Source of the DNA: JBJXHN01 sp046233135
GTDB lineage: Bacteria; Pseudomonadota; Alphaproteobacteria; Rhodospirillales; Rhodospirillaceae
Length of the DNA stretch: 64,000 nucleotides
Assembly (NCBI GenBank): GCA_046233135.1
Contig: JBJXHN010000002.1
Location: forward strand, 868,001-932,000
Direction of reading: 5' to 3'
A program made the position numbers and the translations under genes. The first letter of the stretch is position 1; every line of letters begins with the position of its first letter. The notes beneath the pieces were generated by a model. That model was not told where the DNA came from. It worked only from the letters and a program-made list of their open reading frames with translations, and searched no databases. Shown one piece after another: positions 35,258 through 43,633 of this stretch.

Positions 35258-36709
35258 CTAAGTTTTTTTTGCTAGGGCGTCCTTGATAGCAAACACAACA
35301 CTCTCGATTTCCTCTTTGGACGCACAATTTCCAGCCCAAGAGGCGCACATTACCTGCCAAAGATGGGATGTGCTAATGAATAACGGATCGGCGGCTGCCC
35401 GGACCCAGTCATGATGATTCTTAAGTGTTTGAGCTTTATTTAAGGCGTCCATTGCTTGTGATGGGCTGCGTCCCAAGCGTTCTGCAACGTTCGGCCATCC
35501 TCTTTCCGACAAGGCTTCGAACACCGTGTGTTCCGGCGCATCATCTCCCGGTAAAACAAACACTCCAGGAGCAGATGCTTGGTCTCCATCCAAAAAAACA
35601 ACCGACGGGCGAGGGAACCGATCTTGATGGACCATGATTCCGAGGCTAAGTCCAACCGAGGCAGCCCCAAAAGGTGAAACTTGTATGCGTGGCAATAAAT
35701 CTGGATCGCCTTTTATAACAATCTCCCTCAGGAGAGTGGCTGCAACTTCATCTTCGACATATACGTCACATTCTGGGTGGTTTTCTTCGTCCATTCGCGA
35801 CATTGCGAACTCCGGGCTTACTCCCGTAACGGTTGATTTCCCTTCGTTGGTTTCAACGATATAAATACGCCCTTCTGGAGGAATTTCTTCGAGTACATAG
35901 GGGGAGTGAGTTGAAATTAGAAATTGAATTTCTTTGTCTCTTGAAATATTGGCCAGGTCGCGTATTAGTCGTCTCTGGGCGCGCGGGTGTAGTGACGATT
36001 CTATTTCGTCAATTATTACGAGAGAGTATTTGTCGAATTCGTTTGCGAGTAGCTCAGCAGCGGTTAACTCTCCGGCCCCTTGGTGAAAGCCGGAGTATGG
36101 TTGCCCTGTGCGCTGTATTACAGGAACTACGCGAAGCGGGTCGTCTTTGGCAGTCGCAAGCTTGACGCTTTTATATGACCGCCCCATGATGCTTGATAAG
36201 CGGTCAATTACAGAGTCTGTGAATAGCTTTGATGGGCCTTCTTTTACTGTTGATTTTGCAAGGCGCAAATATCCTGAGCGCGCAGTGAGCGGTTGAATTC
36301 GACTTAAATCAATATAATAAATATTTCTTTCTCGCCTTTCAGGGTTTCCTCGCCAACGGTTTGTTGGTTTTCTGACGCTGTCGATATGAGAGCCATTTCC
36401 CTCGCGGACAGAATACCGAATCTCTGCGGTAGTTATTTTGTCCCAAGGCGTATCCGGAAAAAAATCTGATGCAAATTTCATTTTTTTACTTGGGCCTGGG
36501 CTGCGGTAGCTTGCGGCTGCGGCTTGTAGGATCGTACTTTTCCCTGAGCCATTTTCACCGACAATGGCGGTAATCGGAAATCGAAATTCAATGCGATGGC
36601 CAGTCCAGCCACGCAGGCCAGTGATTTCCATCCACTCCAATCTTTTTGGCCAATGGGTTCCTTGCAACCACTTGGCCTCAAGACGGCGCATTTCCTTCGA
36701 ACTAGCCAT
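35258..36709 (-). CDS. OLD-family ATPase with Toprim nuclease domain, candidate phage defence
   Basis: 483 aa. Walker A GENGSGKST (51-59), an ABC-like signature FHQGAGELTAAELL (208-221), Walker B LVIIDEIESSLHP (230-241) and H-loop STHSP (266-270). After it a Toprim-like domain: VYVEDEVAATLL with Glu near 319 and VVFLDGDQ with Asp374/Asp376. This is the OLD layout, used by stand-alone OLD and Gabija GajA nucleases. No UvrD helicase or reverse transcriptase is adjacent, so it is a solitary OLD. GGAG precedes the ATG. Its base composition is clearly AT-richer than its neighbours, a sign of horizontal transfer. Confidence 0.8.
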   Translation of the reverse strand: MASSKEMRRLEAKWLQGTHWPKRLEWMEITGLRGWTGHRIEFRFPITAIVGENGSGKSTILQAAAASYRSPGPSKKMKFASDFFPDTPWDKITTAEIRYSVREGNGSHIDSVRKPTNRWRGNPERRERNIYYIDLSRIQPLTARSGYLRLAKSTVKEGPSKLFTDSVIDRLSSIMGRSYKSVKLATAKDDPLRVVPVIQRTGQPYSGFHQGAGELTAAELLANEFDKYSLVIIDEIESSLHPRAQRRLIRDLANISRDKEIQFLISTHSPYVLEEIPPEGRIYIVETNEGKSTVTGVSPEFAMSRMDEENHPECDVYVEDEVAATLLREIVIKGDPDLLPRIQVSPFGAASVGLSLGIMVHQDRFPRPSVVFLDGDQASAPGVFVLPGDDAPEHTVFEALSERGWPNVAERLGRSPSQAMDALNKAQTLKNHHDWVRAAADPLFISTSHLWQVMCASWAGNCASKEEIESVVFAIKDALAKKT

Positions 36710-36730
36710 TAGGTTTCTCCGTCTCGCCTG

Positions 36731-36780
36731 AACCACTTTACACAGGCTCTATCTAGAAATAGAGCCTGTGTAAAGTGGTT
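36731..36780. repeat. perfect 22-bp inverted repeat upstream of the OLD gene
   Basis: The arms at 36731-36752 and 36759-36780 are perfectly complementary, with loop CTAGAA. Each arm begins AACCACTTTACACAGG. It ends about 20 bases upstream of the OLD start codon. TTTACA occurs in both directions with a TAGAGC 17 bases further, so promoters on either strand are possible. It could be an attenuator, an operator or an insertion scar. Confidence 0.85.
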
Positions 36781-36825
36781 TGAATCGCAAAACTAGGGGT
36801 GGGCTGATTGTCGCTATCGTGGCAT

Positions 36826-37815
36826 TCATAGGGGCCTTCGGCAATCTGGTGCGACGGCGCCTTGGTCTTGCCATCCCATAGTTCTCGCGGGTTGGCGTGC
36901 TGATCTAAACTGATCCTCCGCCAGTCGCTCCAGCGCTCGCCTCACCTCTGCGATGAAGGTTTCGGCGGCCTTGCCGCGTCCGGCCATGGTGCGGGTCAGC
37001 GCAAAGATGTCGAAACCCGGCACGCCATCCAGCGGCAGCACCCGCGTCGTCGGCTGCGGGAACGCGGCGGCGGAGAAGTCATCGACCACCACACAGCTGC
37101 GCAGGGCCGCGGCCAGCCCGGGCATCAGCTGCAAGGACGAGGCGGTGACCTCGCCACTGATCCGGAGCCCGGCTTCTTCCATCACCGACAGCAGGATGCG
37201 GCCGATGGGCCGGCGCGGCAGGTTGACCCGCAACCGTTCCCCCCGCAGGTCCGCCAGGGTCAGCCGCTCCCGTCCGGCGAAGGGGTGTTCTTCCGGCACG
37301 ATGCAGACGAACCGCCCGCCGCCGATGCGCCGGCGGTCCAGCCCGGCCACCGTGACGATATCCCCCGCCGCCAGCCCGACGTCGATGGAGCCGTTCCGCA
37401 AGGCCCGCAACTGGTCGTCCGCCGATCCGATCTCCGCCGTCAGGGACAGGGACGGAAGGGCGCGGAGGGTGGCCGTGATGGCGGCGGGCAGCACGTCCTT
37501 GACCAGCAGGCTGATGGACATGACCGACAGGGGTTGGGCGCTCCCCTGCCGCAAGGCCCTTACCGAGGCTTCGAATCGCGACGCGCCTTCACTGAGGAAA
37601 ACACATTCGCGGTACAGGATGTCGGCTTCGGGAGTCGAGGTCAGGCGCCCCTGGGACAGAGTGAACAGGGGCAGCCCCAGCGCCGCTTCGAAATCCCGCA
37701 GGTGCCGGCTGACGGTGGGCTGGGCCAGACGCAGGCGGTCGGCCGCACCGGTGACCGATTTTTCCTCGTAAACGGCGCGAAAGATCTCGAGCCGTTGCAG
37801 GGTCAGCGGGCGCAT
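36826..37815 (-). CDS. LysR-family regulator of the TRAP/D-amino-acid locus
   Basis: 329 aa. N-terminal winged helix (LQRLEIFRAVYEEKSVTGAADRLRLAQPTVSRHLRDFEAALG), then a periplasmic-binding-like effector domain. It is divergent from the TRAP operon with 132 bases between, the normal arrangement for a LysR activator and its target. The last 30 residues are an unusual polar tail. The inducer is probably the transported D-amino acid derivative (inference). Confidence 0.9.
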   Translation of the reverse strand: MRPLTLQRLEIFRAVYEEKSVTGAADRLRLAQPTVSRHLRDFEAALGLPLFTLSQGRLTSTPEADILYRECVFLSEGASRFEASVRALRQGSAQPLSVMSISLLVKDVLPAAITATLRALPSLSLTAEIGSADDQLRALRNGSIDVGLAAGDIVTVAGLDRRRIGGGRFVCIVPEEHPFAGRERLTLADLRGERLRVNLPRRPIGRILLSVMEEAGLRISGEVTASSLQLMPGLAAALRSCVVVDDFSAAAFPQPTTRVLPLDGVPGFDIFALTRTMAGRGKAAETFIAEVRRALERLAEDQFRSARQPARTMGWQDQGAVAPDCRRPL

Positions 37816-37850
37816 CGGGGTCTCCGTGCCAGGGGCCTGTGCGGCTGAAT

Positions 37851-37865
37851 ATAGAAATTTGCTAT
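37851..37865. promoter_or_regulatory. LysR-type box in the divergent promoter region
   Basis: ATAGAAATTTGCTAT has ATAG/CTAT arms around seven bases and fits the T-N11-A LysR motif. AAAATATTTT (37874-37883), a perfect 10-bp palindrome, lies 8 bases further and may be part of the activation site or the promoter. Confidence 0.55.
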
Positions 37866-37947
37866 GGGTTCGTAAAATATTTTCGGTTTTCCGAAGGTGG
37901 TACCCCGTGATCCCATAGGGTCCTCACACGACGAGAGGTGCCCTCAA

Positions 37948-39231
37948 GTGAACACGGCCGTCATCCTCGCCTTCCTGTTTGTCACCCTGGCCTCGGGCGG
38001 GGCCATCGCCTACATCATCGGTGCCTCGGCCGTGCTGAGCTTTCTGTCCAGCGGCAATCTGCTGTATCTGGCGGCGATGCCCCAGCGGCTGTTCAGCCAG
38101 CTCGACGTGTTCGCCTTCCTGGCCATGCCGCTGTTCATTCTGGCCGGCGACCTGATGAACCGGGGCGGGCTGGCCAAGGCGCTGATCGATTTTTCCATGG
38201 CGCTGGTCGGGCGGCTGAAGGGCGGCCTGGGGCATGTGAACGTGCTGACCAGCGTGTTCTTCGCCGGGGTCAGCGGCTCGGCGGTGTCCGACGCGGCGGC
38301 CCTGGGCAGTGCCCTGGTGCCGGAGATGACCCGGCGCGGCTACAGCCTGGACTACGCGGCGGCGATCACCGGGGCCTCGTCGATCATCGGTCCGATCATC
38401 CCGCCCAGCGTCATTCTGATCTTTTACGGGGCGCTGATGGATACCTCGGTGGCGGCCCTGTTCGCCGCCGGGATCGTGCCCGGGCTGCTGCTGGCGGGCA
38501 TGCTGCTGGCGATGAACGCCTTCTACGCCTGGCGCGACGACCATCCGGGTGGTCGGGGTGAAGAGTTGCCGCGCCTGGGGCCATCGTTCCTGCGGGCGGT
38601 GCCGGCGCTGGTGCTGCCGGTGATCATCCTGGGCGGCACCCTGTTCGGCGTCATGACCCCGGCCGAGGCCGCCGGCGTGGCCGTGGCCGCCGCCGCCCTG
38701 GTCGGCATCCTGTACCGCGAACTGGATCTGACCCGGATCCTGGAAAGCCTGACCCGCACCGGGGTGCTGCTGGGGGCGCTGTTCGTGCTGCTGTGCGCGA
38801 TTTCCAGCTTCAGCTATCTGGCCGCCCTGGAACAGTGGCCGCAGCGGCTGGCCGCGCTGATCCAGGGCTGGGGACTGGATGCCACCGAATACCTGCTGCT
38901 GGTCAACCTGGTCTTCCTGCTGGCGGGCATGGTGATGGACGTGAAGGCCGCCGTCGCCCTGTTCGCGCCGATCCTGGTGCCGGCCGCCCTGCTGCTGGGG
39001 ATCGACCCGGTCCATCTGGGGATCGTCATCTGCTTCAACATCACCGTCGGCCTGCTGTCGCCGCCGCTGGGAGGGGTGCTGCTGATCCTGGCGACCACGG
39101 TGGAGATGAATTACTGGCGGCTGATCCGCGCCACGATGCCTTTCCTGATCGCCGAGCTGCTGTTCCTGGGGGTGCTGACCATGCTGCCCGGCATCAGCCT
39201 TGGCCTGCCCCATGCCCTCGGGCTGATGTGA
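37948..39231 (+). CDS. dctM: TRAP transporter large permease
   Basis: 427 aa, about twelve TM helices. DctM features: FLAMPLFILAGDLMNRGG, FFAGVSGSAVSDAAALGS, IIPPSVILIFYGALMD, GVMTPAEAAGVAVAAA and NITVGLLSPPLGGVL. It carries the cation-driven import of an organic acid delivered by DctP. Start is GTG with GAGAGG upstream. The gene order here is M-P-Q, whereas P-Q-M is more usual. Confidence 0.93.
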   Translation: MNTAVILAFLFVTLASGGAIAYIIGASAVLSFLSSGNLLYLAAMPQRLFSQLDVFAFLAMPLFILAGDLMNRGGLAKALIDFSMALVGRLKGGLGHVNVLTSVFFAGVSGSAVSDAAALGSALVPEMTRRGYSLDYAAAITGASSIIGPIIPPSVILIFYGALMDTSVAALFAAGIVPGLLLAGMLLAMNAFYAWRDDHPGGRGEELPRLGPSFLRAVPALVLPVIILGGTLFGVMTPAEAAGVAVAAAALVGILYRELDLTRILESLTRTGVLLGALFVLLCAISSFSYLAALEQWPQRLAALIQGWGLDATEYLLLVNLVFLLAGMVMDVKAAVALFAPILVPAALLLGIDPVHLGIVICFNITVGLLSPPLGGVLLILATTVEMNYWRLIRATMPFLIAELLFLGVLTMLPGISLGLPHALGLM

Positions 39232-39324
39232 CCCGGGGGAGCGCGAAAGACAAAGAGACAGAAAACAAGAACAACGACGTCCCGTCCCACCCTTCCGGAC
39301 TCCGAGAAAAAAAGGACCCTGGTG

Positions 39325-40329
39325 ATGCGTTTCCTGAAAGACAGCCTGCTGCCGGCCGCCGTGGCGGTGATGACCATGACCGTTTCGACCGCCTTTTCCG
39401 TGGCCCAGGCGGCCGAGGTCAAGGTCGCCCTGAACGGGGTGGATGACCCGAAAACCAACGCCGAGGCGGCGTTCGTCGAAGCCTTCGGCGCGGCGCTGGA
39501 AGGATCGGGGCTGACCATGTCGGTCTATCCCAACGGCACCCTGGGCAAGGAAAAGGAGCGGTTCGATCAGGTCTCGCAGGGGCTGATCGACATCAACCTG
39601 GCCACCACCTCCACCGGTTACACCCTGTCGCCGATGCTGAAGGGCACGGCTCTGCCGTTCTATTTCGAGGATCTGGCCGAATTCGACAAGGTGACGGCCG
39701 ATCCGGAGCTGATGGCGGCGATCAACGAACCGCTGACGGCCAATGGCGTGCGGGTCGTCGGCTTCAACATGATCGGCCTGGACATCGGCATCCATAACAG
39801 CAAGCACCCGGTCACCAAGATGGCCGACATGGCCGACCTGCGCTTCCGTGCCCTGAACGCCGAGCAGCTGGCCTATCAGGAAGCCCTGGGCGCCAGCGGC
39901 ACCATCGTGGCCTGGTCGGAAGTGGCCAACGCCCTGCAAACCGGTATCGCCGACGGCTACTTCAACCCGCCGAATTCGGCCCTGCGCACCGGTCATACCC
40001 AGTATCTAGTCTATTACACCGATGCCCATATCGGCCCCTCGGCGCGCACCGTGCTGATGTCCGAAGACTGGTACCAGAGCCTGAGCGCCGAGGAACAGGC
40101 CGCCGTCGACAAGGCTGTCACCGCCGGCATCGCCGCCAACCGGGCCTGGGTCGAAGCCTGGAAGGCCGAGGTGAAAGCGCGCCAGGACGAAGCCGGCGTG
40201 ACCGTGTCCGAACTGGAGCCGGGCGAGCGCGACAAGATGGTCCAGGCCGTGCGCGCCGTCTTCCCGGAACTGGCCTCGGCCGAGACTCTGGAAGCCTTCG
40301 ACGCCGCCGTGGCCAAGGTCCGCAAGTAA
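39325..40329 (+). CDS. dctP: TRAP transporter substrate-binding protein
   Basis: 334 aa with a Sec signal peptide ending near SVAQAA-EVKVAL. The DctP fold is recognisable by FGAALEGSGLTMSVYPNGTLG, DLRFRALNAEQLAYQEALGA and LQTGIADGYFNPP. The conserved Arg that binds substrate carboxylates lies in DLRFRAL. It should bind an acidic substrate; the next genes suggest D-glutamate or an N-acyl-D-amino acid (inference). Confidence 0.92.
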   Translation: MRFLKDSLLPAAVAVMTMTVSTAFSVAQAAEVKVALNGVDDPKTNAEAAFVEAFGAALEGSGLTMSVYPNGTLGKEKERFDQVSQGLIDINLATTSTGYTLSPMLKGTALPFYFEDLAEFDKVTADPELMAAINEPLTANGVRVVGFNMIGLDIGIHNSKHPVTKMADMADLRFRALNAEQLAYQEALGASGTIVAWSEVANALQTGIADGYFNPPNSALRTGHTQYLVYYTDAHIGPSARTVLMSEDWYQSLSAEEQAAVDKAVTAGIAANRAWVEAWKAEVKARQDEAGVTVSELEPGERDKMVQAVRAVFPELASAETLEAFDAAVAKVRK

Positions 40330-40474
40330 GGCACCGGGGCTTCCCCCGGTGCCTGTTGCGGGAGGCGGCGGAGAGCCGGGATCTCCCCAGTCCCCTTTGC
40401 TCACTCCCTGCCGCCGCCTCCCGCGCCCTTTCGGACATACGCGTCTCCCTATTCCTGGTCGAAGGACTGCCGCC

Positions 40475-41014
40475 ATGGCCTTGCGTTCCATGATCCTTCT
40501 GCTCAGTGACCGGCTGGACCGGGGCATCCGCTGGGTCACCATGACCTTCCTGGTGCTGCTGGTCGGGCTGGTGGTGCTGCAGGTGGTCGCACGCTACCTG
40601 TTCGCCTCGCCACCCGCCTGGACCGAGGAAATGGCCCGCTATGCCATGATCTGGTCCGGGCTGCTGGGGGCGACCATGTCCTTCAAGCGGCGGTTCGACC
40701 CAGCCCTGTTCGACGGCCTGGCGCCGTCTTCCCGGGGGCTGGCCCTGATCATGCGCATCGCCCGTGCCCTGCCGGTGCTGGTGTGGCTGGTGCCGATCCT
40801 GGTGTTCTGCTTCGTCGGCGCCAATCTGAGCGTGGAACGGAGCTTCCTGGTGCGGCAAACGCGGATGACCATGGATGCCTTCGACGCGCCGATGATCCTG
40901 GTGGGAATCGCCGTGCCGATCATGATCGTCACCATCCTGATCCACCTGATGGCCCGCTGGTGCGTCAGCCCGGATGACCCGCCCGGCGAGGCCGGCGGCC
41001 TGGACGTGGGCTGA
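40475..41014 (+). CDS. dctQ: TRAP transporter small permease
   Basis: 179 aa with four TM helices. FASPPAWTEEMARYAMIWSGLLGA is the DctQ signature (W-x-EE-x-A-R-x3-W). It docks on DctM. The ATG chosen begins MALRSMILLLSDRLDRG, a standard DctQ N-terminus. Confidence 0.92.
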   Translation: MALRSMILLLSDRLDRGIRWVTMTFLVLLVGLVVLQVVARYLFASPPAWTEEMARYAMIWSGLLGATMSFKRRFDPALFDGLAPSSRGLALIMRIARALPVLVWLVPILVFCFVGANLSVERSFLVRQTRMTMDAFDAPMILVGIAVPIMIVTILIHLMARWCVSPDDPPGEAGGLDVG

Positions 41015-41118
41015 CCCGGCCCGCCCGCCGTCGCGACCCGTTCTCCGTTTTCCTCCCCCCCCCCTGAAGGCCCCTTGCGGGTGTTCGGAACGGGGCCGTG
41101 CGCCCCGACCAGTAGATA

Positions 41119-42567
41119 ATGGGAATCAAGACCTTGCGTGCCGATATCCTGTTTACCAACGCCCGCCTGATCGATGGCACCGGTGCGCCTGCGCAGATCG
41201 GTGACCTGGCTGTCCTGGACGACCGGATCGTCGCCCTGGGAACGCTGAGCGACTGGTCCGCCGGCGAGATCGTCGACTGTGGAGGCCAGGTGCTGGCGCC
41301 GGGCTTCATCGATCCCCACACCCACTATGACGAAGCGGTGCTGACCGAACCGGAACTGCCGGCCGCCCTGAGCCAGGGGGTCACCACGGTGATCAACGGC
41401 AACTGCGGCTTTTCCATCGCGCCGCTGACCGCAGACGGCCCGCTGCCCGAGCCGCTGGCATCCTTCGTCGACCCGGCCCGGCCACGCTTCCGGCGCTTCC
41501 GGGACTATGCGGCGCGGCTGCGGGCGGAGCCGGCGGCGGTGAACTCCGCCTGCCTGATCGGCCATTCCACCCTGCGCGTCAACGCCATGGACGACCTGAC
41601 CCGCGCCGCCACCCCGGCTGAGGTGGAGGCGATGCGCGCCCAGTTGAACGAGGCCCTGGAGGACGGCGCCATCGGCCTGTCCACCGGTGCCTTCTACCCC
41701 CCGGCGCGGGCGTCTTCGACCGAAGAGCTGATCGGCGTGTCCCGGGATCTCGGGCGTCACGGGGTGCTGTACGTGACGCATATGCGCGACGAGGGCGACG
41801 CGGTGATCGAAGCCTTGCGCGAAACCTTGCACGTGGGGCGGGAGGCCGGCTGCGGGGTCCATGTTTCCCACCACAAATGCGCCGGGCTGGCCAACCACGG
41901 CCTGTCGGAAACCACGCTGGGGATGATCGACGAGGCCCGCACGGTGCAGGATGTGGGGCTGGACACCACCCCCTATATCGCCAGCGCCACCATGCTGAAT
42001 TCCGGCCGCCACCGGCAGGCGACGCGGGTGATCATCACCTGGTCCAAGCCCTTTCCGGAAACCGCCGGCCGGGATCTGGCCGACGTCGCCCGGGAATGGG
42101 GCTGCGGTCTGGATGAGGCGGTGGAGCGGCTGCTGCCGGCGCTGGGCATCTTTTTCATCATGGACGAAGGCGACGTGCGGCGGATTCTGTCCCACGAGGA
42201 AACGCTGGTCTGCTCCGACGCCATGAGTTCCGGCGATCACCCCCATCCGCGTGTCTGGGGCACCTTTCCCCGGGTGCTGGGGTACTATGTGCGACAGGAA
42301 AAGCTGTTTCCTCTGGAGACCGCTGTTGCCAAGATGACCGGCCGCACCGCAGAGCGCTTCGGGCTGACCGACCGGGGGGTGCTGCGGGTCGGGGCTTTCG
42401 CCGATCTGGTGCTGTTCGATCCGGACAGCGTGATCGACAGGGCCACTTACGAGACACCCAAGCAGCCGGCGGCGGGCATCCTGCGGGTGCTGGTCAACGG
42501 TCGTCCGGTGTGGCGCGACGGCCGGCCCACTGGTGCCCGGCCGGGTCGCATCCTGACCCGGACGTGA
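41119..42567 (+). CDS. N-acyl-D-amino-acid deacylase (amidohydrolase family)
   Basis: 482 aa. Hydrolyses N-acyl-D-amino acids to D-amino acid + carboxylate. Metal-binding motif DPHTHYD near residue 67, the D-aminoacylase cysteine motif INGNCGFSIAP, VTHMRDEGD, HVSHHKCAG and CSDAMSSGDHPHPRVWGTFPRVLG are all of the D-aminoacylase branch. It sits between the TRAP genes and DgcN/DgcA, so imported N-acyl-D-amino acids are plausible substrates. The exact acyl and amino acid preferences are unknown. Confidence 0.88.
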   Translation: MGIKTLRADILFTNARLIDGTGAPAQIGDLAVLDDRIVALGTLSDWSAGEIVDCGGQVLAPGFIDPHTHYDEAVLTEPELPAALSQGVTTVINGNCGFSIAPLTADGPLPEPLASFVDPARPRFRRFRDYAARLRAEPAAVNSACLIGHSTLRVNAMDDLTRAATPAEVEAMRAQLNEALEDGAIGLSTGAFYPPARASSTEELIGVSRDLGRHGVLYVTHMRDEGDAVIEALRETLHVGREAGCGVHVSHHKCAGLANHGLSETTLGMIDEARTVQDVGLDTTPYIASATMLNSGRHRQATRVIITWSKPFPETAGRDLADVAREWGCGLDEAVERLLPALGIFFIMDEGDVRRILSHEETLVCSDAMSSGDHPHPRVWGTFPRVLGYYVRQEKLFPLETAVAKMTGRTAERFGLTDRGVLRVGAFADLVLFDPDSVIDRATYETPKQPAAGILRVLVNGRPVWRDGRPTGARPGRILTRT

Positions 42568-42616
42568 GGTCAGAGAACGAGTTTTTTCCCGGACTGGCCA
42601 TGAAGGGGCCTGTGTG

Positions 42617-43633
42617 ATGACGTCTTCTTCTTCCTTGCTGACACCACCTTATCTGCTGTTCCTCGGTGATGTTCCCGACCCCCTGGCGGCCAAGGTGGCC
42701 CAGGGGATCAAGGACTGGCGGCCGGAGCTGTGCGTGGGCCAACTGCGCCTGCCGGGCTGTGCGGCCGATCTCGGCCTGCCCGACATGACCCCGGCCCAGG
42801 CCGTGGCGGCGGGCGCCCGGACCATGGTCATCGGTGCGGCCAACCGGGGCGGCACCCTGTCTTCCGCCTGGACCGACCCGATGGTGGCGGCGCTGGAGTC
42901 GGGGATGGATATCGCCTCGGGTCTGCACCACCGGCTGACGGCGGTGGCGGCCTTGCGGGACGCCGCCGGGCGGCTGGGCCGGCGGCTGATCGACGTGCGG
43001 GTGCCGCAGCAGGACTATCCCATCGCCTCGGGCGTGCCCCGGACCGGCAAGCGCTGTCTGGCGGTGGGCACCGACTGTTCGGTGGGCAAGATGTACACCG
43101 CCCTGGCCATGGAAAAGGCCATGCGGGCGCGGGGGATGGACGCCACCTTCCGCGCCACCGGCCAGACCGGCATCCTGATCACCGGCAACGGCGTGCCCCT
43201 GGATGCGGTGGTCGCCGACTTCATGGCCGGCTCCATCGAATGGCTGTCCCCCGACGCCGACCCCGGCCACTGGGATCTGATCGAGGGCCAGGGCAGCCTG
43301 TATCATCCCTCGTTCGCCGGGGTGACCACCGCGCTGATCCATGGCGCCCAGCCCGACGCCCTGGTGCTGTGCCACGAACCGACCCGCACCCATATGCGCG
43401 GCCTGCCCGGACGGCCGCTGCCGGATCTGGCGGACCTGCGCGATCAGGCGCTGACCGTGGCCCGCATGGTCAACCCGGCCTGCGCGGCGGTGGGGATCTC
43501 GGTCAACACCGCGGCCCTGGACGACGCCGAAGCGGCGGCCTGCCTGGGGGCGCTGGAAGACCGGCTGGGACTGCCGGCGGTGGATCCCTATCGCCAGGGC
43601 GCCGACCGTCTGGTGGAGGCCCTGCCGGCATGA
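42617..43633 (+). CDS. dgcN: DUF1611 protein, DgcN-type (D-glutamate N-acetyltransferase)
   Basis: 338 aa. The DUF1611 layout has an N-terminal Rossmann-like part and a P-loop-like domain: CLAVGTDCSVGKMYTALAMEKAM (about residues 145-168), then FRATGQTGILITGNGVPLDAVVADFMAG. From memory, DgcN was described as acetylating D-Glu in a D-glutamate catabolic pathway with DgcA. Its stop overlaps the dgcA start (ATGA), which supports that pairing. Confidence 0.82.
   Translation: MTSSSSLLTPPYLLFLGDVPDPLAAKVAQGIKDWRPELCVGQLRLPGCAADLGLPDMTPAQAVAAGARTMVIGAANRGGTLSSAWTDPMVAALESGMDIASGLHHRLTAVAALRDAAGRLGRRLIDVRVPQQDYPIASGVPRTGKRCLAVGTDCSVGKMYTALAMEKAMRARGMDATFRATGQTGILITGNGVPLDAVVADFMAGSIEWLSPDADPGHWDLIEGQGSLYHPSFAGVTTALIHGAQPDALVLCHEPTRTHMRGLPGRPLPDLADLRDQALTVARMVNPACAAVGISVNTAALDDAEAAACLGALEDRLGLPAVDPYRQGADRLVEALPA

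Noticed and set aside
35258..36709. Gabija or retron system
   Set aside because: There is no GajB-type helicase nor reverse transcriptase next to the OLD gene; both neighbours are unrelated genes on core-like sequence.
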